Positions 7,951 to 13,423 of a DNA stretch of 13,423 bases are shown here, one piece after another. A model generated the notes under the pieces. That model was not told where the DNA came from and ran no database searches. It was given only the letters and a program-made list of their open reading frames with translations. The first letter of the stretch is position 1. Every line of letters starts with the position of its first letter. Source of the stretch: JAAYBT01 sp964404395 (GTDB lineage: Bacteria > Bacillota > Clostridia > Acetivibrionales > DTU013); assembly GCA_964404395.1 (NCBI GenBank), contig CAYOKA010000058.1, positions 1 through 13,423 on the forward strand. Reading direction: 5' to 3'. The translations under genes were made by a program, and so were the position numbers.

Positions 7951-7993
7951 TTGATGACAAGGAGATATATTTGGTATATTATACCATTACAAT
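7951..7993 (+). promoter_or_regulatory. Candidate promoters with a 15-bp palindrome ahead of the TIM-barrel gene
   Basis: TTGATG (7951-7956) is 18 bases from TATATT (7975-7980), which is preceded by TGG (extended -10). The -10 lies in a perfect 7+1+7 palindrome, TGGTATA-T-TATACCA (7972-7986), a possible operator. A second -10-like TACAAT (7988-7993) lies 7 bases before the repeated hairpin at 8001, but I see no good -35 for it. Which of the two is used cannot be decided from sequence. Confidence 0.5.
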
Positions 7994-8000
7994 ACTAAGA

Positions 8001-8075
8001 TAAGGCTTTTACGATGTAACCTTGATATAATTTAGCTGTACGGAGCTCAAAACATGTTACACCGAAAAATGCCCA
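8001..8075 (+). repeat. Repeated imperfect-hairpin element, copy 1 (upstream of TIM-barrel gene)
   Basis: The left arm GGCTTTTACGATGTAAC (8004-8020) can pair with GTTACACCGAAAAATGCC (8056-8073): GGC/GCC, TTTT/AAAA, CG/CG and TGTAAC/GTTACA, interrupted by a bulged T and two mismatches. The loop is 35 bases and holds a TGATATAAT (8023-8031). The element is related to copy 2 at 9733-9788: the left 18 bases match at 17 positions and the right 34 at 27. Copy 1 has about 19 more bases in the loop. It ends 16 bases before the ATG of the next gene and has no U-tract, so it is not a terminator. Confidence 0.7.
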
Positions 8076-8091
8076 AGATAGGAGGTGAGCC

Positions 8092-8766
8092 ATGAGTAAC
8101 TCTATTCCAGAGATACATGGCGTCTTGAGAAAACATATGGTGCGGGTTCCCGAAGTTATTTCACAGGTAAGCGGCATAAAAATTTTCGGCAAACTGATTA
8201 AATCCATATTGTTTTCCACTGATGTGGCAATTATAAAAAACTGCAATGCCAATGCGATTATTGCAGTATATCCCTTTACTCCTCAGCCGGTTATCACACA
8301 TACTATTATTTATGCCTCTGATGTTCCTGTGTTTTGCGGAATCGGAGGTGGAACCACCACGGGCAAGCGGGTAGTTAATCTTGCAATGGATGCAGAAAAC
8401 CAGGGGGCAATCGGAGTGGTCGTCAATGCACCCACGCCTAATAATATTGTGCGTGACGTGGTTAGCAAAATCGACATCCCGCTGGTTGTAACGGTCGTGT
8501 CTGAAAAAACCGATATTGCCAAAAGAATTTCCTCGGGAACAGCGATACTTAATGTCTCAGGAGCAGCTAAAACGCCGCAAATCGTTAAACGCATAAGAGA
8601 ATCTTTCCCGGATGTACCGATTATAGCTACAGGAGGACCTAATGACGAATCTATATTGAGGACAATAGAGGCAGGTGCTAATGCAATAACTTATACGCCT
8701 CCCACATCCGCTGAAATATTTAACAGCTTAATGAATAAATACAGATCAACGGATGATGTCATTTGA
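8092..8766 (+). CDS. Uncharacterised TIM-barrel-like protein
   Basis: A 224-residue soluble protein I do not recognise with a named function. Alternating beta-strand and helix segments fit a (beta/alpha)8 barrel: DVAIIKNCNANAIIAVYPF (44-62), VPVFCGIGGGTTTGKRVV (78-95), GAIGVVVNAPTPNNIV (105-120), IPLVVTVVSE (129-138), TAILNVSGAAK (150-160). The C-terminal VPIIATGGPNDESILRTIEA (175-194) followed by GANAITYTPP (195-204) resembles the phosphate-binding end of barrels such as ThiE, NanE and KDPG aldolase. A phosphorylated ligand is therefore likely but unproven, and no catalytic residue can be named. The start is firm: a perfect AGGAGGTGA (8080-8088) lies just ahead. It is preceded by copy 1 of the repeated hairpin and followed by a gene with its own promoter, so it is probably monocistronic or co-transcribed with the metal importer by read-through. 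Confidence 0.85.
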   Translation: MSNSIPEIHGVLRKHMVRVPEVISQVSGIKIFGKLIKSILFSTDVAIIKNCNANAIIAVYPFTPQPVITHTIIYASDVPVFCGIGGGTTTGKRVVNLAMDAENQGAIGVVVNAPTPNNIVRDVVSKIDIPLVVTVVSEKTDIAKRISSGTAILNVSGAAKTPQIVKRIRESFPDVPIIATGGPNDESILRTIEAGANAITYTPPTSAEIFNSLMNKYRSTDDVI

Positions 8767-8819
8767 TACGACGGTGCTATCCAGCTGTAGAATATTGTAT
8801 TATTATGGGAATGATGTGT

Positions 8820-8848
8820 TTGCTAATTTATTCATGTTATTATATAAT
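8820..8848 (+). promoter_or_regulatory. Promoter of the zinc-ribbon gene
   Basis: TTGCTA (8820-8825) is exactly 17 bases from a consensus -10 TATAAT (8843-8848). Transcription would begin near 8855, inside the tandem repeats, leaving a leader of about 105 bases. That leader contains a small hairpin CGAGC-GGG-GCTCG (8910-8922) with no U-tract. A weaker alternative uses TTGCGT (8873-8878) with AATAAT (8895-8900). Confidence 0.65.
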
Positions 8849-8876
8849 AATTGCATAATAATTGCATAATAATTGC
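8844..8876 (+). repeat. Three exact 11-bp AT-rich tandem repeats
   Basis: The unit ATAATAATTGC occurs three times head to tail with no change (8844-8854, 8855-8865, 8866-8876). Eleven bases is close to one helical turn, so the units present the same face of DNA. The array overlaps the -10 box and predicted start site of the zinc-ribbon promoter. It could be a cooperative binding site or simply a slippage-prone microsatellite. Confidence 0.9.
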
Positions 8877-8959
8877 GTACATATGATTTAGATGAATAAT
8901 TGTATTTGTCGAGCGGGGCTCGGTTCATTAACTTTAGTTATTTGAAGGGAGAATGAGAG

Positions 8960-9574
8960 ATGTTTTGTGAGAAATGCGGAAGCCAAATGCCGGATGATTC
9001 GAAATTCTGTTTGAATTGCGGAGCTCAAAACGAAGTTGCGCAGCCTGTCCAGGACGTGGAACAGGAAGCTGCCGTCAGTGTAGATGCTGCTCCTGCTGTT
9101 AGTGAAGTAGCCACCGAAATTAAGTCTTCGGTTGAAGAACAAGCGGCACCGGAACAGCCAAAACCTCAGCCGGAGCCTGTGAAGGAAGAAGCAACACCCC
9201 CTGTGCAGCCAGCACCACAGCCAGCAACTCATACTGCTTATGTGCCGCCGACAGGCCAGCCATACCAGCAGCCAGTACCGCCGACACAGCAGTATACAGT
9301 TGAACCAAAACCCGACAAGATAACTCCGTTACCAACATGGAAATTCATAGGTATGTTTATATTAACCGGCATACCGATTGTAGGATTAATTATGGTTTTG
9401 GTTTGGAGCTTCGGAAGTTCATTCAACCGTAATACTAAGAGCTTTGGAAGGGCTATTCTGATACTTGGCATTATCGGACTGGTTCTTTCAATAATCAGCG
9501 TAATTATGTACTGGTCGGTACTGGAGGGCATAGTAAATGCCTTCGGTTCTTCCGGGATACAGTTTAACTATTAA
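8960..9574 (+). CDS. Zinc-ribbon membrane protein with Pro/Gln-rich linker
   Basis: A 204-residue protein in three parts. Residues 3-20 form a zinc ribbon with two CxxC knuckles (Cys3, Cys6, Cys17, Cys20; FCEKCG and FCLNCG). Residues 23-125 are a low-complexity linker, first acidic and Ala/Val-rich, then rich in Pro, Gln and Glu. Residues 127-151 and 163-186 are hydrophobic membrane segments joined by a short loop, SFGSSFNRNTKSFGR. The zinc ribbon should therefore lie in the cytoplasm on a flexible tether. Proteins of this build are common in Clostridia and usually annotated only as zinc-ribbon domain proteins; no function can be assigned. An AAGGGAGA site (8945-8952) precedes ATG 8960. The gene has its own promoter upstream and an intrinsic terminator downstream, so it is transcribed alone. 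Confidence 0.88.
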   Translation: MFCEKCGSQMPDDSKFCLNCGAQNEVAQPVQDVEQEAAVSVDAAPAVSEVATEIKSSVEEQAAPEQPKPQPEPVKEEATPPVQPAPQPATHTAYVPPTGQPYQQPVPPTQQYTVEPKPDKITPLPTWKFIGMFILTGIPIVGLIMVLVWSFGSSFNRNTKSFGRAILILGIIGLVLSIISVIMYWSVLEGIVNAFGSSGIQFNY

Positions 9575-9634
9575 TTGACTCAAGGCCTATTGTTGAGGCT
9601 AGTCTGAAGTAGAATAGAAGGTTGATGTATTTTT

Positions 9635-9675
9635 CCGGTGGATGACCGTAAAAAGTTGTCCACTGGTTTTATTTT
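9635..9675 (+). terminator. Rho-independent terminator of the zinc-ribbon gene
   Basis: Twelve base pairs, including three G-T wobbles, join 9635-9646 (CCGGTGGATGAC) with 9655-9666 (GTTGTCCACTGG) around an 8-base loop. TTTTATTTT (9667-9675) follows at once. The hairpin ends 24 bases before the predicted pcrA -35 box and isolates that promoter from upstream transcription. Confidence 0.88.
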
Positions 9676-9698
9676 ATGCAGACCTATTTCCAGAACAC

Positions 9699-9727
9699 TT
9701 GTTCCGGACTCTTCAGTTTGGTATAAT
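9699..9727 (+). promoter_or_regulatory. Promoter of pcrA
   Basis: TTGTTC (9699-9704), a 17-base spacer, then a perfect extended -10, TGG-TATAAT (TATAAT at 9722-9727). Transcription should begin near 9733-9735, the first bases of the repeated hairpin element. The leader to ATG 9823 is then about 90 bases. Confidence 0.75.
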
Positions 9728-9732
9728 TTATC

Positions 9733-9788
9733 TAAGGCTTTTGCGATGTACTGTGGAACTCGAAATGTGTTACATCACAAAATGCCCA
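9733..9788 (+). repeat. Repeated imperfect-hairpin element, copy 2 (pcrA leader)
   Basis: A shorter form of the element at 8001-8075. The left arm GGCTTTTGCGATGTA (9736-9750) can pair with TTACATCACAAAATGCC (9770-9786), with a bulged T and one C-A mismatch; the loop is about 19 bases. Two positions mismatched in copy 1 are paired here (G-C and A-T), while a pair intact in copy 1 is lost. The loop motif GGAACTCGAAA corresponds to GGAGCTCAAAA in copy 1. It ends 34 bases before the pcrA start codon, with no U-tract. Confidence 0.7.
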
Positions 9789-9822
9789 TATAATGACAAT
9801 AAAATGAACGGGTGTATATCGG

Positions 9823-12264
9823 ATGATAAAGGACAAAGAAAAGAAAGAATTTATTGAACTAAGGAAAAGACTTCTCGAGAAGGAGTTTGGCAGATTGAAC
9901 CCGCCGCAGAGGAAGGCAGTTTTCCAAATCAATGGGCCATTGCTGGTGCTTGCAGGTGCAGGCTCGGGCAAAACCTCCGTTTTAGTAAACAGAATTGCAT
10001 ATATGATAAAGTATGGCAATGCCTATCACAGTGACTTTGTACCTGATGCAATCACTGCCGAGGATTTGCAGTATATGAGAAAGGCAGCAGATGAAAGCCT
10101 TATTTGCGATAGGATTAAGGGATTAATGAGGGAAGAACCTGTCCATCCCGGCTCTATATTAGCCATCACATTTACAAATAAAGCTGCCAGAGAGATGAAG
10201 GAGCGGTTGGAGGGCATTCTTGGTGAAAAGGTCAATAACATCTGGGTCAGTACCTTTCATGCCGCATGCGTCAGAATCCTCAGATATCATATAGAAAAGC
10301 TGGGATACAGTAGAAGCTTCGTCATATTTGACACCTCTGATCAGCAAACCTTGATAAAGGATAGCATCAGGGAGCTTAACCTGAATGAAAAAAACTATCC
10401 GGTCAGGGAAGTACTTTCTAAAATAGGACGGGCAAAGGACCGTTTAATAGAGCCGGCCGAATTTGCTGTTGAAGCCGGTTCAGACTTCCGAATGAGTAAA
10501 ATCGCAAGGATTTACGAGCTTTATCAGAAGAAGCTCAAGAACAATAATGCGCTGGATTTTGATGATATTATCCTGCTTACGATAAAGTTGTTTATTGATA
10601 ATCCGCAGGTCATGGACTACTATCAGAGAAAATTTAAATACATATTGGTAGATGAGTATCAGGATACCAACGAGGCGCAGTATAGGCTAATCAGCCTGCT
10701 TGCCAAGCGCTTCAAGAACCTCTGTGTGGTAGGAGACGATGATCAATCCATTTATGGGTGGCGAGGTGCTGATATACGGAACATCCTTGACTTTGAGAAG
10801 GAATTCAGGGATGCCGGGGTTGTCAAGCTTGAGCAGAATTATCGTTCCACCAAAACAATACTCGATGCTGCCAATCACGTAATTAGAAACAATACGGGAA
10901 GAAAGAGCAAAACCCTTTGGACGGAAAATGCCAAGGGCGATGCAATACTGTATTATGAGGCCGGTAATGAGCGCGAGGAAGCGAACTTTATTATAGGCGA
11001 GATACAAAGGCTTACAAGAGACGGGAACAGAGAGAACAAGGATTTTGCGTTGTTGTACAGGATTAATGCCCAGTCCCGTGTGCTTGAAGAAGCGTTCATG
11101 AGATCAGGCATACCCTATCGCATTTTTGGCGGGCTTAAGTTCTACGACAGGAAAGAAATAAAGGACATTATCGCATATTTGCGTTTGATACAGAATCCAT
11201 CCGACGATGTTGCACTAAAGAGAATCATTAACGTTCCCAAAAGAGGGATTGGCAATACTACGCTGCAGAAGGCCGAGGGGATTGCATTGGAGAGAGGGAG
11301 CAGCATCCATTCTGTCATTTCGTCTGCATCCGAATTTCCCGAGCTTAGCAGACCTGCTGTAAAGCTGCTGCAGTTTGCGCAAATGATAAGCGGTTTTAGG
11401 GCTTTGGCACAGACCGCCGATGTTCGGGAGCTGATTGAAACGGTGATTGGTAAATCCGGCATCCTGTCCGAGCTTAACGAGGAGGACACAGATGAAGCAA
11501 AATCCAGGATAGAGAACATTCAGGAATTGATTTCCGGAGCAATCGAGTTTGAGGTCACAAGTGAAGAAAAGGGATTGGAAGCCTATCTGGCAAATGTATC
11601 TCTTGTGTCTGATATTGACAATCTGGAAGAGGATAAGAACCACGTAGTATTGATGACGCTACACAGTGCGAAGGGTCTGGAATTTCCGATTGTATTTATA
11701 CCCGGATTCGAGGAGGGAGTATTCCCCGGCATGCGTGCCTTTGACAGCGAAGATGGATTGGAAGAGGAGCGCAGGCTCTGCTATGTGGGGATTACTCGTG
11801 CAAGAGAAAGACTATATCTGACCAGTGCCCATACCAGAACGATTTTTGGCAACACTAGCTACAACATGTGTTCCAGGTTCATGAAGGAGATTCCCGAGGA
11901 GCTGCTGGGGGAAAGAGGGAGGCCTGACAGCGGTAACGGCGGATACGGCTTCGGCACTAGTAGCGGCTTCGGTAACAGCAGTATTGGCAGAAATACCTTC
12001 GGGGAAAGTAGCCTGAAGGGAAATGCAGGTTTTGCCGGCGCAGGTGGCGCACTTAGCGAACATAAAAGGCTGAGCTCGGCGGCAGCAGACAATTCGGCTG
12101 CTACAGATTTTAAGGCAGGGGATCAGGTGGTTCACAAAAAATTCGGTGTCGGAACAATTACATCTGTGACAGAGGATGAGGGAGACTATGTGCTTGAGAT
12201 TAAATTTAAAAGGGCAGGAATGAAAAGACTTATGGCTGCATTCGCCAACCTTGTGAAGCTGTAG
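9823..12264 (+). CDS. pcrA: ATP-dependent DNA helicase, PcrA/UvrD type
   Basis: Superfamily 1A 3'-5' helicase acting in nucleotide-excision repair, replication restart and removal of RecA or RNA polymerase from DNA. The 813 residues are somewhat longer than typical PcrA. Motifs: Q-motif LNPPQR (25-30), Walker A GAGSGKT (45-51), motif Ia AITFTNKAA (114-122), Walker B LVDEYQD (275-281), motif III GDDDQSIYGWRGA (304-316), motif IV LEQNYRST (336-343), motif V LMTLHSAKGLEFPIVFIPG and motif VI EEERRLCYVGITRARERLYL. About 46 residues (63-108) are inserted between Walker A and motif Ia. A Gly/Ser/Phe-rich linker follows the helicase core and leads to a C-terminal Tudor-like domain (763-813, FKAGDQVVHKKFGVGTI), which in Bacillus PcrA contacts RNA polymerase. 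ATG 9823 is the only ATG or GTG start after the in-frame TGA at 9805; GGGTG (9810-9814) is a weak ribosome binding site, suggesting modest translation. A terminator lies 60 bases downstream. Confidence 0.96.
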   Translation: MIKDKEKKEFIELRKRLLEKEFGRLNPPQRKAVFQINGPLLVLAGAGSGKTSVLVNRIAYMIKYGNAYHSDFVPDAITAEDLQYMRKAADESLICDRIKGLMREEPVHPGSILAITFTNKAAREMKERLEGILGEKVNNIWVSTFHAACVRILRYHIEKLGYSRSFVIFDTSDQQTLIKDSIRELNLNEKNYPVREVLSKIGRAKDRLIEPAEFAVEAGSDFRMSKIARIYELYQKKLKNNNALDFDDIILLTIKLFIDNPQVMDYYQRKFKYILVDEYQDTNEAQYRLISLLAKRFKNLCVVGDDDQSIYGWRGADIRNILDFEKEFRDAGVVKLEQNYRSTKTILDAANHVIRNNTGRKSKTLWTENAKGDAILYYEAGNEREEANFIIGEIQRLTRDGNRENKDFALLYRINAQSRVLEEAFMRSGIPYRIFGGLKFYDRKEIKDIIAYLRLIQNPSDDVALKRIINVPKRGIGNTTLQKAEGIALERGSSIHSVISSASEFPELSRPAVKLLQFAQMISGFRALAQTADVRELIETVIGKSGILSELNEEDTDEAKSRIENIQELISGAIEFEVTSEEKGLEAYLANVSLVSDIDNLEEDKNHVVLMTLHSAKGLEFPIVFIPGFEEGVFPGMRAFDSEDGLEEERRLCYVGITRARERLYLTSAHTRTIFGNTSYNMCSRFMKEIPEELLGERGRPDSGNGGYGFGTSSGFGNSSIGRNTFGESSLKGNAGFAGAGGALSEHKRLSSAAADNSAATDFKAGDQVVHKKFGVGTITSVTEDEGDYVLEIKFKRAGMKRLMAAFANLVKL

Positions 12265-12324
12265 CAGGCAAATTTTATCAAATGCTCGCGCAAAAGGCTT
12301 ATATATTTAGACTCGCAAAATAAC

Positions 12325-12383
12325 CGGTATATCATGCAGAAGAAATGCGAATAATACTTTCTGCACCATATACCGTTTTTTTT
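12325..12383 (+). terminator. Rho-independent terminator after pcrA
   Basis: A long stem pairs 12325-12341 (CGGTATATCATGCAGAA) with 12359-12375 (TTCTGCACCATATACCG): 15 pairs interrupted by one 2x2 internal loop. The loop is 17 bases and eight T follow (12376-12383). It ends 42 bases before the next start codon, so it either simply ends pcrA transcripts or also attenuates transcription into the small downstream gene. Confidence 0.9.
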
Positions 12384-12425
12384 GAAAAAATGCCTCAATA
12401 CACTTTTTACTATCGGAGGATGTTT

Positions 12426-12620
12426 ATGGATATTTATGACTATAACGAAGACAACCTTTCTATGATTGCAAGGACCTGCAGCTACTCAAAGTATGGACAT
12501 AGCATTTCCAAGGCCAGCCATTCCGGAGAATTATCCTGTAGCAGCTGTAGTTACTGGAACGGGAGGGGATGCTCAAGAAATCACCTTGAGAGCATCGCTG
12601 CAGAAATGTATCTGGATTGA
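12426..12620 (+). CDS. Small Cys-rich protein (64 aa), function unknown
   Basis: A 64-residue protein beginning MDIYDYNEDNLSMIARTC, with four cysteines: Cys18, the pair Cys38 and Cys41 (CSSC), and Cys49. The CxxC plus flanking Cys and His25/His32 suggest a small metal-binding fold, which is inference. I have an impression of similar short MDIY-start proteins in Clostridia but cannot verify it here. ATG 12426 is chosen because GGAGGA (12415-12420) precedes it by five bases; an in-frame ATG at 12345 lies inside the terminator hairpin and is rejected. No convincing promoter fits between that terminator and the start. The TTGAAA at 12382-12387 could be a -35 box but lacks a well-spaced -10. The gene is convergent with the phosphatase gene, with 43 bases between their stops and no terminator seen there. 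Confidence 0.75.
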   Translation: MDIYDYNEDNLSMIARTCSYSKYGHSISKASHSGELSCSSCSYWNGRGCSRNHLESIAAEMYLD

Positions 12621-12663
12621 TTCTAATATAGTCGGGGCCGGGGGTTACAGCCAGAACTTAGAA

Positions 12664-13320
12664 TTACAGCAGCTCAAGGATCTCCTGTGGTTTTGCAGCC
12701 AATTTCTTTGCGCCGTTTTCTAACAGCTCATTCGCTTTGCGAAAACCCCAAAGCGCACCGACAGCATACATACCGGCAGCATTAGCAGTTTTCATATCAA
12801 CGCCTGTATCTCCCAGGTAAAGACATTCGTGTGGCTGGATGTTTAGTATTTGAGCTATTTCCAGTGCACCGGCAGGGTCAGGCTTTTTTGGAATACCAAC
12901 CGCCTGGCGCTCGCCAAATATAGGATAAAAGCTCCAGCCGGATAGTAGTTTTTCAATGACTTGTTTTGTAAGGGCATCGGGCTTGTTAGAAAGAACGGCA
13001 CATTTTATGCCCTTCTCTCCTAAGCTGTCCAATAGCTTGTCAATTCCGGGATAAGGGACAGTTTTATTTGCCCATCCCTTGGTATATCCGGCTGTCATTG
13101 CCGCCGCAGTATTATCTATCTCGTTTGCGCTACGCTTATCCTCCGGCAATGCTCTGCGTGCCAATTCACGCATTCCGTCGCCTACGAAGTATTTATAGGC
13201 TTCACTGTCATGTATAGGATAGCCCTTTTCTGCCAGGACACTATTCATAGAATCTCCAAGATCTTCAATTGTATCGAGCAGCGTTCCGTCCAGATCAAAA
13301 ATTACTGCCTCGAATGTCAT
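12664..13320 (-). CDS. HAD-family phosphatase (phosphoglycolate phosphatase-like)
   Basis: Cytoplasmic haloacid-dehalogenase-superfamily hydrolase of 218 residues. Motif I is FDLDGT (8-13), with nucleophile Asp9 and acid/base Asp11. Motif II is Ser111 in VLSNKPD, motif III is Lys145 or Lys146 in IPKKPDP, and motif IV is YLGDTGVDM (168-176) with Asp171 and Asp175 for Mg2+. The helical cap between motifs I and II (about residues 16-85, with YFVGDGMRELARRALP) is the type 1 cap of the Gph/PGP group. Substrate cannot be fixed from sequence; phosphoglycolate, pyrophosphate and other small phosphates are all known in this group. The start is ATG 13320: AAAGGTGAG lies 5 bases upstream. A GTG at 13329 lies inside that site, so the nine-base-longer form is less likely. 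It is transcribed towards the 64-residue gene from its own promoter. Confidence 0.92.
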   Translation of the reverse strand: MTFEAVIFDLDGTLLDTIEDLGDSMNSVLAEKGYPIHDSEAYKYFVGDGMRELARRALPEDKRSANEIDNTAAAMTAGYTKGWANKTVPYPGIDKLLDSLGEKGIKCAVLSNKPDALTKQVIEKLLSGWSFYPIFGERQAVGIPKKPDPAGALEIAQILNIQPHECLYLGDTGVDMKTANAAGMYAVGALWGFRKANELLENGAKKLAAKPQEILELL

Positions 13321-13359
13321 ACTTCTCACCTTTTCATTTGTCGTTAAGTTACATGTACG

Positions 13360-13368
13360 ATTATACCA
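13360..13368 (-). promoter_or_regulatory. Extended -10 promoter of the HAD phosphatase gene
   Basis: Read on the minus strand, TGG-TATAAT (13368 down to 13360) is a perfect extended -10, about 40 bases ahead of ATG 13320. No good -35 hexamer lies at 16-18 bases; the nearest is TTTTGC at about 15. Extended -10 promoters tolerate a weak -35. A perfect 11-bp palindrome GTGATAATCAC (13413-13423) ends the window and may belong to regulation of this gene or an unseen neighbour. Confidence 0.6.
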
Positions 13369-13423
13369 TTTTGAGTTTCCGCAAAACGTAAAAAATAGCT
13401 TTTGATTAAGCAGTGATAATCAC

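Noticed and set aside
8844..8876. Tandem repeats as a CRISPR or iteron origin
   Set aside because: Units of 11 bp abut with no spacers and no cas genes are near; no replication-initiator gene is present for an origin.
8910..8922. Small hairpin CGAGC-GGG-GCTCG in the zinc-ribbon leader as a terminator or riboswitch
   Set aside because: Only five pairs, no U-tract and no surrounding conserved structure recognised.
9642..9857. 71-codon open frame between the zinc-ribbon gene and pcrA
   Set aside because: It starts inside the terminator hairpin, runs through the pcrA promoter and repeat element, overlaps the pcrA start and has no ribosome binding site.
12293..12400. Possible third copy of the hairpin element (AAGGCTT, ACTCGCAAAAT, AAAAAATGCC)
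   Set aside because: Only short AT-rich words match, order and spacing differ, and the region is better explained by the pcrA terminator.
12568..12596. Hairpin GATGCTCAAG/CTTGAGAGCATC inside the small gene, as terminator for the convergent phosphatase
   Set aside because: No U-tract on the minus strand side and the stem lies wholly in coding sequence.
12466..12723. 85-codon plus-strand frame overlapping the small Cys-rich gene and the phosphatase gene
   Set aside because: Overlaps two better supported genes, including antisense to the phosphatase C-terminus, and lacks a ribosome binding site.
13351..13388. Resemblance of the phosphatase promoter (minus strand GGAAACTCAAAATG) to the loop and right arm of the repeated element
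   Set aside because: The match is about 14 bases with one extra base, and the pairing arms are missing; could be chance.
13413..13423. Perfect palindrome GTGATAATCAC at the right edge
   Set aside because: Too short and cut by the window edge to interpret; noted only with the phosphatase promoter.

Overview
The window looks like a chromosomal segment from an anaerobic, low-to-moderate G+C Firmicute of class Clostridia. The signs are strong AGGAGG-type ribosome binding sites, TG-extended -10 promoters (TGNTATAAT), Rho-independent terminators with long U-tracts, a Gram-positive lipoprotein signal on the metal-binding protein, and a PcrA-type helicase. I assign no species. No phage, transposase, CRISPR array, rRNA or tRNA is visible.

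Left third (1-5242), sugar uptake and arabinose use. A three-gene ABC sugar importer runs binding protein (cut by the left edge), permease, double-domain ATPase. An 11-bp GC-rich hairpin lies between binding protein and permease, and a very strong terminator (3557-3602) closes the operon. L-arabinose isomerase (araA) follows under its own promoter, which overlaps an AraR-like palindrome (3674-3689). Neither araB nor araD is in the window, so the rest of the pathway must lie elsewhere. Arabinose as the transporter substrate is inferred from proximity only.

Middle (5243-7946), metal uptake. A complete ABC importer (binding lipoprotein, ATPase, permease) has three His plus one Asp as metal ligands, favouring zinc. 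Its ATPase carries an odd Cys/His-rich N-terminal extension. A perfect 14-bp inverted repeat, arms 27 bp apart, brackets the predicted promoter.

Right half (7947-13423), housekeeping and poorly known genes: an orphan TIM-barrel-like protein, a zinc-ribbon membrane protein, the PcrA/UvrD helicase, a 64-residue Cys-rich protein, and a convergent HAD phosphatase on the minus strand.

The most unusual structure is a repeated imperfect-hairpin element (8001-8075 and 9733-9788) just ahead of the TIM-barrel gene and of pcrA. The arms are conserved, the right-hand differences are mostly transitions, and the loop length differs. In the pcrA copy the hairpin begins where transcription is predicted to start. 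It could be a small dispersed (MITE-like) element or a shared 5' leader. A second unusual feature is an exact 3 x 11-bp AT-rich tandem repeat overlapping the predicted promoter of the zinc-ribbon gene. All functional statements are from reading the sequence; no database search was run.
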